This document shows positions 42,813 through 51,867 of a stretch of 64,000 nt of DNA, piece by piece (the stretch's first letter is position 1; each line of letters begins with the position of its first letter). The notes below the pieces were generated by a model that saw nothing but the letters and a program-made list of their open reading frames with translations, was not told the DNA's origin and did not search any database. Location: positions 1,608,501-1,672,500 of the forward strand of contig NZ_LS483470.1 of assembly GCF_900478135.1 (NCBI RefSeq), in the 5' to 3' direction. The position numbers and the translations under genes were made by a program. This stretch comes from Leminorella richardii (GTDB lineage: Bacteria; Pseudomonadota; Gammaproteobacteria; Enterobacterales; Enterobacteriaceae).

Positions 42813-43970
42813 TTAACGAGCCGCCTCATAAATCTTCCGGCTCTCTTCCAGCGTAATGTCGCGATGTTCACCGAGCTTAGTCATACCGTGTTCTTCCAGC
42901 TTTTTCACCAGCGCAGGGATGCTGCTGCCGTCTAGTCCATAGTCGGACAGGTGCGTTGGCGCGCCCATCTGTTGGAAGAAGTGCTCGGTGGCCTTAATGG
43001 CGGCTTCGATGCGTTCATCTTCGGTGCCGGTATCAATGCCCCAAACGCGCTCTGCGTACTGCAGCAGTTTCTCCCATTTCTGCGCTTTTCTGGCGCGCAG
43101 CATTGCGGGAAGCACTACAGCCAGCGTTTGTGCGTGATCGAGGCCGTGCATGGCGGTTAGCTCGTGGCCCAGCATATGGGTTGCCCAGTCTTGAGGAACG
43201 CCCGCGCCGATAAGCCCGTTTAGCGCCATGGTGGCGCTCCACATGATGTTAGCGCGCACGGCGTAGTTTTCCGGCTCTTTCAGCGCTTTCGGACCCTCTT
43301 CAATCAGCGTAAGCAACAGCCCTTCAGCAAAGCGATCCTGCACTTTGGCATCGACCGGATAGGTCAGGTACTGCTCGACAGTGTGGATAAAGGCATCGAC
43401 TACGCCGTTGGCAACCTGACGCGGCGGCAGAGTGTAGGTAGTTAGCGGATCCAGAATGGCAAAGCGCGGCAGAACCAGAGGAGAATGGAACGCCTGCTTG
43501 TCCCCGGTTTCTCTTCGGCTGATGACCGCGCCGCTGTTCATTTCTGAACCGGTTGCAGGCAGCGTTAGCACACTGCCGATAGGCAGCGCGTCGGTGACTT
43601 TTTTGCCGCCGCTGCTAATGATGTCCCATGTATCGCCTGCGTACTTTGCTGCGGCGGCAATAAATTTAGTGCCGTCAAGCACCGAACCGCCGCCGACAGC
43701 CAGCAGGTAGTCCACTTTGTTGTTATGCACGGCTTCAACGGCTTTCATCAGCGTTTCATAGGCCGGGTTGGGTTCAATGCCGCCAAATTCAAACAGCGTA
43801 TAGCCTGCGAGTGCGCTGTGTACCTGATCGAGGACACCGTTGCGCTTGATGCTGCCGCCGCCGTAGGTAATTAAAACGCGCGCGTCGGCGGGAATAAGGT
43901 TAGGAAGCTGGGAAATTTGCCCTTGGCCAAAAACGACTTTTGTGGCGAGGTGAAGCGTGAAGTTGTTCAT
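42813..43970 (-). CDS. yqhD: NADPH-dependent aldehyde reductase YqhD
   Basis: 385 residues from MNNFTLHLATKVVFGQGQ (ATG 43970), matching E. coli YqhD (387). The preceding 37 residues of the open frame have no homology and are excluded. NADPH-binding ITYGGGSIKRNGVLDQV and LLAVGGGSVLDGTK, metal ligands ANGVVDAFIHTVEQYLT (Asp, His), HELTAMHGLDHAQT (two His). It reduces short-chain aldehydes and isobutyraldehyde/methylglyoxal with a bound Zn. The E. coli regulator YqhC is not adjacent. Confidence 0.95.
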   Translation of the reverse strand: MNNFTLHLATKVVFGQGQISQLPNLIPADARVLITYGGGSIKRNGVLDQVHSALAGYTLFEFGGIEPNPAYETLMKAVEAVHNNKVDYLLAVGGGSVLDGTKFIAAAAKYAGDTWDIISSGGKKVTDALPIGSVLTLPATGSEMNSGAVISRRETGDKQAFHSPLVLPRFAILDPLTTYTLPPRQVANGVVDAFIHTVEQYLTYPVDAKVQDRFAEGLLLTLIEEGPKALKEPENYAVRANIMWSATMALNGLIGAGVPQDWATHMLGHELTAMHGLDHAQTLAVVLPAMLRARKAQKWEKLLQYAERVWGIDTGTEDERIEAAIKATEHFFQQMGAPTHLSDYGLDGSSIPALVKKLEEHGMTKLGEHRDITLEESRKIYEAAR

Positions 43971-44237
43971 AAGGATGAACCTCCGAAGGAGAAAAATGGA
44001 AGGACAGATGCCGCCTAGCGCAACGTGCGGGCGAATTTCGCTGAGGCACTCATGCCTTTGGTCGTACCTGAACTGATGCAAAGTATGGGGGGCGTAGAGG
44101 GGGATTTCAATGTAGGGGGCGATTTTTCCCTATAGAAATCGCACAGAACGTATGCAAACTTTTTTGGCTGAGCAATACTTTATAGATGAATAGCGCGTTT
44201 ACGCTAAATCAGCAATAAGTCAGCAGGAGAAAACGAC

Positions 44238-44450
44238 ATGCCGAGTACGAACGTTAAAGAATGGGCAAAGGTACGTGAGACGTCGATTGAAATTGCGGAA
44301 GCTATTTTTGAACTGGCGAATAACGATGAAGTGAAAGCTCAGCAGATTTGGGATGAGGGGGTAGATGAAGTTCTGCCTCTGGCATTCAGCAAAACCAAGG
44401 CGGACGTGCTGTATTGGGGAGAGGAGTCCATTGAGCGTAAAAACGTGTAG
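44238..44450 (+). CDS. yccJ: YccJ-family protein
   Basis: 70 residues: WAKVRETSIEIAEAIFELAN, QIWDEGVDEVLPLAFSKTKADVLYWGEESIERKNV, close to E. coli YccJ (75) including the invariant C-terminus IERKNV. Small, acidic, unknown function. GGAG before the ATG; terminator follows. Confidence 0.92.
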   Translation: MPSTNVKEWAKVRETSIEIAEAIFELANNDEVKAQQIWDEGVDEVLPLAFSKTKADVLYWGEESIERKNV

Positions 44451-44464
44451 TGCCTGAACGAATC

Positions 44465-44499
44465 AAGGGCCGTTAGCGTATTTGCCAACGGCCCTTTTT
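44465..44499 (+). terminator. Terminator after yccJ
   Basis: Stem AAGGGCCGTT/AACGGCCCTT then TTTTTG. The symmetric arms may also help end transcription of ade on the opposite strand. Confidence 0.85.
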
Positions 44500-44543
44500 G
44501 TTTATTGAAAAGGCGATTCTACTAAAAACGGCGTCACTACAAA

Positions 44544-46283
44544 CTACTCAGCCAGAGAAATGCTTACCGGCCGGAACTGCGTTACGTCAAACAGGCCGTT
44601 AGAGGTGAGCTTTAACTGTGGGATCACCGGCAGCGTCATAAACACTAGCGTCATCAGCGGCTGAATGGCATTGTTAATGCCAAACTCATTACCGGCAAGT
44701 TGCAGCATGTGTTCAATTTGCTCGGCCACTTCCTGTGCGCTCTTGTCTGACATCAGGCCGCCAACCGGCAGCGGCAGGTGGGCAAGGATTTTGCCTGCAC
44801 GGCAAAGAGTAAAGCCGCCGCCCATAGACTCAACGTCTTTGACCGCCGCCAGCATATCGGCATCGTTGTCGCCAACGACCACAATGTTGTGAGAATCGTG
44901 CGCCACAGAAACCGCAATAGCGCCGTTTTTAAGGCCGTAGTCAGCCAGAATGCCCAGCCCCATATTGCCCGTCGCGTGGTGACGTTCAATCACTGCCAGC
45001 TTGTTAAGCCCGGGGTTAAGCTCGCAGGTAAACTGACTCTGTTCGTCAAGGTTGACGTCCATAGTCAGGCTTTTCGTCACAACGCTCTTAGGGATCACGC
45101 CGATAACGCGAGCCTGATTGCCGTTGAGGGTGAGCCTAAAGTCGTTTTCACAAAGTGGCGCCAGACGAACGGTATTGAGCACCGTGTCGGAAACGTAGGT
45201 GGGCAGGTCGACCAACATTTGACCGTCGCGGGCAATTTCTTTACCGGCAGTTAAAACGTGCTTAGCGCTAAAGTGCTTCAGGTCGTCAACAATTAGAATG
45301 TCTGCATCGTAGCCCGGTGCCAGCGCGCCTTTACCGCGCAGGCGGAAACACTCGGCGGCGTTAAGCGTGGCCATGGTGATAGCCAGCATAGGGTCTAAAC
45401 CGGCTTCTACTGCTAGACGCAGGCTCTTATTGATGTGCCCGGTAGACAGAATGTCTGACGGCTCACGGTCGTCAGTACACATGACGCAGCGGCGAGCATT
45501 GGCTGGGGTGATTTCCGGCAGCAGGTTGAGCAGGTCTTTACAGGTCGAGCCTTCGCGCAGCAGGATGTACATTCCCAACCGCAGGCGAGTAAGCATATCT
45601 TCGCGGCGGCTGCACTCGTGGTCGGTCATAATGCCAGCCATAACGTAAGCCGTCAGGTCTTTACCCTTGACGCCGGGGCTGTGCCCGTCGATGACGCGAT
45701 CGTGACGTTTGGCCATCATGATTTTTTCCATCATGGACGGCGCGTGGTTGATGACGCTAGGGTAGTCCATCACTTCACCGAGGCCCAGAATGCCTTCGTC
45801 ATTAATGAGCTTAACCAGATCTTCCGCTTCAAGCACTGCGCCAGCCTGTTCAAACGGCGTAGCGGGAACGCAGGAGGGAAGCATCACCTTCACGTTAAGA
45901 GGAAGCTCACGGGAAGCGTCCAGCATGTAGCGAATGCCGTCCAGTCCGCATACGTTAGCGATTTCATGTGGATCGGCGATGATCGTCGTGGTGCCGTGGG
46001 GCAAAATACAGCGGGCAAACTGCGGCGGCGTCAGGGAGGAAGACTCGATGTGCACGTGGCCATCGATAAGCCCCGGCATCACGTAGCCGCCTTTGGCGTC
46101 CAGAATCTCTTTGGCTTCATAGTCGCCACAGCCGATGACTTTACCGCAGCCGATGGCCAGCGGGCCGTCCATCAGGGTTTGGTTAAACACGTCGACGACT
46201 TTACAGTTGATAATCAGCAAATCGGCGGGAATACGGCCTGCGGCCATGTCTATTAGCGTTGCCAGCTGGTCTTTATCGCTCAC
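44544..46283 (-). CDS. ade: Adenine deaminase Ade
   Basis: 579 residues (E. coli 588), GTG start with GAGGT upstream. Amidohydrolase metal motif PGLIDGHVHIESS, HGTTTIIADPHEIANVCGLDG, the bridging GHSPGVKG, TDHECSRRED, VMCTDDREPSD and C-terminal domain AVSVAHDSHNIVVVGDND all fit the Ade family. Deaminates adenine to hypoxanthine and ammonia with Mn/Fe. Third gene of a permease-ade2-ade operon, 97 bp after the second paralogue. Confidence 0.95.
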   Translation of the reverse strand: MSDKDQLATLIDMAAGRIPADLLIINCKVVDVFNQTLMDGPLAIGCGKVIGCGDYEAKEILDAKGGYVMPGLIDGHVHIESSSLTPPQFARCILPHGTTTIIADPHEIANVCGLDGIRYMLDASRELPLNVKVMLPSCVPATPFEQAGAVLEAEDLVKLINDEGILGLGEVMDYPSVINHAPSMMEKIMMAKRHDRVIDGHSPGVKGKDLTAYVMAGIMTDHECSRREDMLTRLRLGMYILLREGSTCKDLLNLLPEITPANARRCVMCTDDREPSDILSTGHINKSLRLAVEAGLDPMLAITMATLNAAECFRLRGKGALAPGYDADILIVDDLKHFSAKHVLTAGKEIARDGQMLVDLPTYVSDTVLNTVRLAPLCENDFRLTLNGNQARVIGVIPKSVVTKSLTMDVNLDEQSQFTCELNPGLNKLAVIERHHATGNMGLGILADYGLKNGAIAVSVAHDSHNIVVVGDNDADMLAAVKDVESMGGGFTLCRAGKILAHLPLPVGGLMSDKSAQEVAEQIEHMLQLAGNEFGINNAIQPLMTLVFMTLPVIPQLKLTSNGLFDVTQFRPVSISLAE

Positions 46284-46380
46284 GGTTTACCTCAGGAATG
46301 CATGTGGAGTTTGCGACGCACCTTCGTGCGCCGCGGTTGAAACATAAAACGAGAAACATCAAACGAAAGAACTAAAACGA

Positions 46381-48186
46381 CTAGTGCTTGTGCAGCTTGC
46401 CGTGACTACAGCCGCAGCGTAGAACCGGATCGAAGGTCTTCTGCTGGTGGAAGTCAATCACGCCCAGATCGGTAATGGCATAGTCTGGGATAGCTGTAAT
46501 CTGTAAACAGCACATATAGAACAGTGGGTCAGGCAGATCGCAGCCCAGTTCACGGGCGATTTGCAACAGTTTTTCTTCTTCTGCCGCCATGACTTCCGGC
46601 TCAAGGTCGGAGACGATACCGCAGATTGGCAGCGGCAGGAAGCCTAAGATCTTGCCGTCGCGAACGATAACCTGACCGCCGCCGTTTTCTGCCAGATGGT
46701 TAATCGCCATCGCCATATCTTCAGAGTTAGTGCCAATACAGATGACGTTATTGTCGTCAGGCGCGCAGGAGCTGGCCATGGCGCCGGCTTTTAGCTTCCA
46801 GCCTGAGCAGAAACCAACCGCTGGTTTGGTCGTCGTTTTGCCAAAGCGCTCAACGACGGTGGCATACAGCACATCGTTGGCAACGTCTGGCAGGACGACG
46901 CCGTTGACCACGTCGAGTTCAACGTTGCGGCCTTTACGGACAAACGGCACGTTAAAGTCAACGTCCAGCGACAGGGCGTGAACGCGCGGTGCGTCGAGAT
47001 CTGTGCGAACTTTCATATCGTCAGCGGTGACGGGCTTCAGCTTCATGCTCTGCAGCAGCGTTGCGCTGCGAACCGGAGGCTGTAGGTCATAGGCCATCTT
47101 GCCGCCTTCGACCGTCAGTTTGCCCTTGGCGATAACGGTATCGATGTTGAATTCACGCAGGTCTTCCACTAGTAGAATGTCGGCAAAGCGCCCCGGAGAG
47201 ATAGAACCGACCAAGTGATCGATACGGTAGGCTTCCGCCGAGTTGATGGAGCCCATCTGGATCGCTGTGATAGGGTCTACGCCGCAGGAAATTGCCATGC
47301 GGATCAGCTTGTCCATGTGGCCGTTGGTCATGATGTCTGATGCGATGACGTCGTCGGTACAGAAGCTGACGCGGCGAGAAATGCGCGGGTTCAGGTGAGT
47401 AACGATCTTCATGTTTTCATGCATGAAGTGAGAAATAGACGATTCGCGGATCAGCACGTACATGCCTTTGCGCACTTTTTCCATCATTTCCTGATGGTCG
47501 TAGCTTTCGTGATCCAGACGCAGGCCGGCACACAGCACGGAGTTCAGCTTTTTGCCGCGGGTCATTGGCGCACAGCCAAACACCGGCAGGCGGTTTTCAC
47601 GCGCCAGCTCAATAGCTTTCATCACGTCGTCGTGCTGGTTTTCCACGAATTCAGAAACGGTTTCCCACACGCCGAACACTTCTGGCCACTTTTGCACTTC
47701 GCGATGAGTTTCTGCCGTGACGTTAAAGCCGACGTTGCTCTGGGGCAGGGTATAAGGCGTGATAAACGGCAGACCCCAGAAAACCTTCAGCGGTCCCTGG
47801 TCGATTTCGTTAAGCACTTCGCGAATGCCTTCAAGCCCGGAAGTGACGATGTACTGATCCAGACCAGAGATAATGCTGGTGGTGCCGTGAGGCACGACCG
47901 CTTTGGCGAAGCTGGTCATAGAGAGTTTGCTGCACTCAATGTGCAGATGGCCGTCGATAAGACCGGGTACCAGATACTTGCCTTTGGCGTCGATACGCTG
48001 GGTATTCGGGCCGATATAGTCAGAGACATCGCCAGTGGCGACGATTTGTGAACGGTAAATAGCCACGTCGGCGGGATAGATTTCCGCAGAGTTTACGTTG
48101 ACCAACTGGCCATTGCAGATAACCAGATCCGCGGCGCGCTTGGCGGCGCCGGCGTCGATCATTTCACGTAAGTCTTCTTGTAACAT
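46381..48186 (-). CDS. Adenine-deaminase-family paralogue lacking key Ade motifs
   Basis: 601 residues with the Ade layout: PGLIDGHLHIECS, FCTDDVIASD, HAL-like C-terminal domain ending ICGIVSDLEPEVM, and a Cys/His end (RCGCSHGKLHKH). Two signatures of the true enzyme are changed: ADPHEIANVCG reads SGLDQYIVTSG, and GHSPGVKG reads FGCAPMTRGK. The metal-binding His in the first of these is therefore missing. Substrate probably differs. It lies between the permease and ade with the same promoter. It ends at a CxC-H tail not seen in ade. Confidence 0.8.
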   Translation of the reverse strand: MLQEDLREMIDAGAAKRAADLVICNGQLVNVNSAEIYPADVAIYRSQIVATGDVSDYIGPNTQRIDAKGKYLVPGLIDGHLHIECSKLSMTSFAKAVVPHGTTSIISGLDQYIVTSGLEGIREVLNEIDQGPLKVFWGLPFITPYTLPQSNVGFNVTAETHREVQKWPEVFGVWETVSEFVENQHDDVMKAIELARENRLPVFGCAPMTRGKKLNSVLCAGLRLDHESYDHQEMMEKVRKGMYVLIRESSISHFMHENMKIVTHLNPRISRRVSFCTDDVIASDIMTNGHMDKLIRMAISCGVDPITAIQMGSINSAEAYRIDHLVGSISPGRFADILLVEDLREFNIDTVIAKGKLTVEGGKMAYDLQPPVRSATLLQSMKLKPVTADDMKVRTDLDAPRVHALSLDVDFNVPFVRKGRNVELDVVNGVVLPDVANDVLYATVVERFGKTTTKPAVGFCSGWKLKAGAMASSCAPDDNNVICIGTNSEDMAMAINHLAENGGGQVIVRDGKILGFLPLPICGIVSDLEPEVMAAEEEKLLQIARELGCDLPDPLFYMCCLQITAIPDYAITDLGVIDFHQQKTFDPVLRCGCSHGKLHKH

Positions 48187-48203
48187 GCCTGATACTCCAG
48201 TTT

Positions 48204-49541
48204 TTATAAAAAGATATAGCGTCCTAAGAACAATACGGTCATCACTGCGGTGCAGGCGGAAATTTCACGCCAACGCCCAGTGCCGAGCTTCATAAACGAG
48301 TAAACAACAAAGCCTGCGGCGATCCCTTCGGTAATCGTGAAGCTAAACGGCATCATTACCGTTGCAACGAAGGCCGGAACGGATTCTGTAAGGTCGTTCC
48401 AGTCAATACGGGTTAGGTCGGCCATCATCAGTACGCCGATATAGATCAGCGCACCCGCGGTAGCATAGGCCGGCACCATTTCCGCCAGCGGCGAGAAGAA
48501 AATTGCCAGCAGGAACAGTACGCCAACGCCCACCGCCATCAGGCCGGTACGACCGCCGACTACGACGCCGGAGGTGCTCTCAATATAGGCAGTGACCGCC
48601 GAGGTGCCCATAAAGGCGCCGCCGACGGAGCTTAGGCTGTCAATACAGAGTGATTTTTGCTGGTTCGGATAGCAGCCTTTTTCATCGGCGAGTCCGGCTT
48701 TGTCGGTAACCGCGATCAGGGTACCGGACGATTCGAACAGGTTAATCAGCATCACAGAAATGATGATGCCCGCGAGTGTCATATTGAGCGCGCCGCTCAG
48801 ATCAAGCTGGCCGACAACTGGGGAGATATCCGGTGGAATACTCATTACGCCTTTGTACTGCACATCGCCTAACAGCCAGCCGATAAGGGTAACAACGGCG
48901 AATGAAATCAGCACTGCTGCGTGCAGGCCGCGATAGGCCAGAATGGCGATCAGCAGGAAGCCCAGACTACCCAGTGCGAAGGGGATAGACTTGACGTTAC
49001 CGATGGTGACCATGGTGTCTGGGTTGGCGACAATGATGCCTGCATTATGAAGCCCGATCAGCGCAATCAGCAGACCACACCCGCTGCCGATGCCGATGCG
49101 CAGAGAAAGGGGAATGTTCGATACCATCCAGTAGCGGACGCGGAAAATGGAAAGCAGGAAAAAGCCCACCGCGCCGAGGAAGACAATGGTCATGCCGGTT
49201 TGCCAGGCAAGCCCCATACCGGCAACCAGCACGTAGGCAAAGTAGGCGTTAATGCCCATGCCCGGCGCTACGGCAATCGGCAGGTTAGCGATAAGCCCCA
49301 TTAGGATACAGCCGACGGCAGTGATAAGCGCGGTGGTGACGAACACCGCTTTCATGTCCATACCGGCGGCGCCTAGGATCTGTGGGTTAACGAAAATCAC
49401 GTATACCATCGTGATAAAGGTAGTAAAGCTGGCGATAAGCTCCGTTCTTACCGTTGTGCCATGCTCTTCAAGTTTGAACAGGCGTTGCAACAGGGAACGC
49501 TTGGGCTTGGTCATGGAAACGCTGCTTGCGACATCGGCCAC
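48204..49541 (-). CDS. NCS2 adenine/purine permease (AdeP/AdeQ type)
   Basis: 445 residues, about 12-14 spans. NCS2/AzgA signatures: EHGTTVRTELIASFTTFITMVYVIFVNPQILGAAGMD, APGMGINAYFAY, INLFESSGTLIAVTDKAGL and SAVTAYIESTSGVVVGGRTGL, very close to E. coli AdeP/AdeQ. Proton-coupled adenine uptake. GTG start, GGAG 9 nt upstream. The first gene of the purine operon; two PurR boxes and a terminator precede it. Confidence 0.9.
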   Translation of the reverse strand: MADVASSVSMTKPKRSLLQRLFKLEEHGTTVRTELIASFTTFITMVYVIFVNPQILGAAGMDMKAVFVTTALITAVGCILMGLIANLPIAVAPGMGINAYFAYVLVAGMGLAWQTGMTIVFLGAVGFFLLSIFRVRYWMVSNIPLSLRIGIGSGCGLLIALIGLHNAGIIVANPDTMVTIGNVKSIPFALGSLGFLLIAILAYRGLHAAVLISFAVVTLIGWLLGDVQYKGVMSIPPDISPVVGQLDLSGALNMTLAGIIISVMLINLFESSGTLIAVTDKAGLADEKGCYPNQQKSLCIDSLSSVGGAFMGTSAVTAYIESTSGVVVGGRTGLMAVGVGVLFLLAIFFSPLAEMVPAYATAGALIYIGVLMMADLTRIDWNDLTESVPAFVATVMMPFSFTITEGIAAGFVVYSFMKLGTGRWREISACTAVMTVLFLGRYIFL

Positions 49542-49602
49542 TTTTTTTCTCCGTAGGCTTGAACCAGGGTTAACTAACGCTACCTTCCTGATTCAGGGGG
49601 CC

Positions 49603-49639
49603 AAAAAGTAAAAATGCCGCTACACAAAGTGTAGCGGCA
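49603..49639 (-). terminator. Leader terminator (possible attenuator) before the purine operon
   Basis: Minus-strand perfect 11-bp stem TGCCGCTACAC/GTGTAGCGGCA, loop TTT, then TTTTTACTTTTT, located between the PurR-box promoter region (about 49717-49752) and the permease GTG at 49541. A strong terminator inside a 5' leader implies conditional read-through. No known purine-riboswitch core was recognised. Confidence 0.7.
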
Positions 49640-49716
49640 CGACCGTAAATCAGAGAGGTTAAATTTTATGTAGTGAACGCGCGTTTTTAGCATTCTTTGG
49701 CGTTCTGCGAGTAGAA

Positions 49717-49732
49717 TAGCAAACGTTTTCGT
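49717..49732. promoter_or_regulatory. PurR box 1
   Basis: TAGCAAACGTTTTCGT matches the PurR consensus ANGCAANCGNTTNCNT at all but one specified position. Lies about 175 bp upstream of the permease start. Confidence 0.75.
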
Positions 49733-49736
49733 TGAA

Positions 49737-49752
49737 ATGCAATCGTTTGCTT
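49737..49752. promoter_or_regulatory. PurR box 2
   Basis: Reverse complement AAGCAAACGATTGCAT matches every specified base of the PurR consensus. Spaced 20 bp from box 1, centre to centre. Confidence 0.8.
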
Positions 49753-49925
49753 ACTCTTTTTGAGACGACACCTTCGATGTAAAATAAACTTATTGATTCA
49801 TAAGGTATTATTTTATTTCCGATAGTGAATTTCAGCCAGGAAAGGGGGATGTCGACTCACTTCATGATGAGCACATAAAAGCGTTTTACAGTGGGGTTCT
49901 CTCACCGGCTAATGGACTAACCGTA

Positions 49926-50738
49926 ATGCGTCGACCACTCTCTTCCTATCATCCTGCTCTTTACTGGCTGCGGGTGACCCAGCGCAGACTGCTTCGGCGA
50001 TTGAGCTGGCGTTTTTCCTCTCGCCGCTATGCAAACTTACTCACTTCCGCAAGGCTTGAGTATCGCTTTATCAAGCACACCTCGAAGCTTATCCGCAAGC
50101 TGGGGAACAGCGACATGGCTCTACAGCACAACAAGGTGATCAACCTGCGTCTGGCGACGGCGGCAACCAGCGGTATTGTCATTGGCCCCGGCGAATACTT
50201 TTCTTTCTGCAAGCTAGTGGGGAAGCCCAGCCGTAGCCGGGGCTTTGTTGAGGGGATGGAACTGTCGTTCGGTGAGGCAAGGAGCGGCGTAGGAGGCGGT
50301 ATCTGTCAGCTCAGTAATCTTATTCACTGGATGGCGCTGCACTCGCCGTTGAAAGTGGTGGAAAGGGCGAACCATAGCTTTGACCCATTCCCCGATGAAG
50401 GGCGCATTCTGCCGTTTGGCTCTGGAGCGGCTATTTTTTATAACTACATCGATCTGGTACTTTATAACCCAACAGAAGAAACCTTCCAGCTGGTGTTTAA
50501 CGTTGCCGAGCACCAGTTGGAAGGGGAATTGCTGTGTACAGCGCCGCGCGAAGTGAAGTATCACGTTTATCAAAAAGCACATCGGTTTGTTCGCGAAGGA
50601 AGGGCGGTGTATCGCCATAACGAGATCTGGCGAGACGTCTCCACAAAAGGGCAAAACGCTCAGGTTTTACAGTCAGAGCGGCTTTATCACAATCGAGTGA
50701 TAGTTAAGTATTCTGTTGATGAGGCAATGATTTCCTAA
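49926..50738 (+). CDS. VanW-family protein
   Basis: 270 residues. The VanW core is clear: NKVINLRLATAATSGIVIGPGEYFSFCKLVGKPSRSRGFVEGM, GGGICQLSNLIHWMALHSPLKVVERANHS and IFYNYIDLVLYNPTEETFQL. VanW is an accessory gene of some vanB glycopeptide-resistance clusters, but the family is widespread and its function unknown; no van genes are nearby, so no resistance is implied. Basic N-terminus without a signal peptide. Confidence 0.85.
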   Translation: MRRPLSSYHPALYWLRVTQRRLLRRLSWRFSSRRYANLLTSARLEYRFIKHTSKLIRKLGNSDMALQHNKVINLRLATAATSGIVIGPGEYFSFCKLVGKPSRSRGFVEGMELSFGEARSGVGGGICQLSNLIHWMALHSPLKVVERANHSFDPFPDEGRILPFGSGAAIFYNYIDLVLYNPTEETFQLVFNVAEHQLEGELLCTAPREVKYHVYQKAHRFVREGRAVYRHNEIWRDVSTKGQNAQVLQSERLYHNRVIVKYSVDEAMIS

Positions 50739-50825
50739 AAATAATTGTTTTTCACGCTGCGTATAGCGTTGTATGATAACTATTACCCTGAAATTAGCAT
50801 TAAATATAAATAGTTATCATGGGTT

Positions 50826-51743
50826 ATGAATAGTCTATTACTCTTTTTTGCAGCGGTATTCTGGGGCGGTAACTACGTTGTTGGCGGTGTGCTCGTCAAA
50901 AGCGTTAACCCCATGCTGCTGTCAGAACTGCGCTGGCTGTTTACCGCACTGCTGCTGTTAGTCATTTATCGTAGCGCGTTCAGGCAAAACCTGAGCCTGC
51001 TGTGGGGAAGTCGACGATCGGTGACGGCTCTGGCCATTCTGGGGCAGGTTCTGTTTCCTCTGACGCTCTATATTGGCCTTCAGTACACCTCGTCACTGAA
51101 CGCAGCGGTGTATATGTCAGCCACGCCCTGTGTGGTCTTAACCATCAATCGGCTGGTTTTTCGCGATCGCATTACCTCCTCTAACGTCGTCGGCGTGCTT
51201 ATCAGCACTCTGGGTGTGATCTATCTTCTGTTTAAGGGAAACCTGCTCGATCTGGAACGAGTCTCTGCCAGCGTAAACCGGGGCGACCTTTGGGCTATCG
51301 GTTCTGCACTAAGCTGGGCGCTATACTGCTCTTTTTTGAGAGTGAAAGACGGGCGCATCAGCGGCTATGCCTTTGTCACCGCCTCTTCGATAATCGGTGC
51401 TCTGATTATGCTGCCGATATGCGCACTGTTTTACCTGTTTGCTTCTGATAGCACTCTGGGGCAGGACTTAACGTCACTGTTTAGCCGAGTAGACGTCACT
51501 GCGGGGTTGATTTATCTGGTGCTGTTTCCCTCTTGGCTGTCCTATCTGTTCTGGAACCGAGGGATCATGGCGCTGGGGGCAACCAAGGGAGAGATATTTA
51601 CCCACGTGATCCCACTCTCTGGCGGCCTGATGAGCATTCTCTTTTTGAACGTGGAGGTGGGTATGTACCACTTAGTTAGCGCACTGTGCATTCTCGGCGG
51701 CATTTACCTCTGTTCGATAAAAAAGGCTCGCGTTGAAAAGTAG
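50826..51743 (+). CDS. EamA/DMT-superfamily transporter
   Basis: 305 residues, ten predicted spans as two EamA repeats (FWGGNYVVGGVLVKSVNPMLLSELRWL, then RGDLWAIGSALSWALYCSFLRV). GATKGEIFTHVIPLSGGLMSILFLNVEV is the conserved C-terminal part of repeat two. Likely exports amino acids or metabolites. The ATG follows a stretch TAGTTATCATGGGTT, without a strong ribosome-binding site. Confidence 0.85.
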   Translation: MNSLLLFFAAVFWGGNYVVGGVLVKSVNPMLLSELRWLFTALLLLVIYRSAFRQNLSLLWGSRRSVTALAILGQVLFPLTLYIGLQYTSSLNAAVYMSATPCVVLTINRLVFRDRITSSNVVGVLISTLGVIYLLFKGNLLDLERVSASVNRGDLWAIGSALSWALYCSFLRVKDGRISGYAFVTASSIIGALIMLPICALFYLFASDSTLGQDLTSLFSRVDVTAGLIYLVLFPSWLSYLFWNRGIMALGATKGEIFTHVIPLSGGLMSILFLNVEVGMYHLVSALCILGGIYLCSIKKARVEK

Positions 51744-51867
51744 CGGGCGGCCTTGTTTATGCCCTTATAAAGCTCATTGGTAGTGTAAGTTGAGCTAGAG
51801 TGCTAAAAAACGGTATCCTTGCGCCAACGCGTTTACTGTTGACGCTGCGCAAAGGTAACCATTTGCT

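Noticed and set aside
49926..50738. Vancomycin resistance
   Set aside because: Only VanW is present. It has no resistance function alone and no vanR/S/H/A/X genes are near.
51744..51867. Cobalamin riboswitch before cobQ
   Set aside because: The 124-bp leader lacks a recognisable B12 box and is too short for the usual aptamer.
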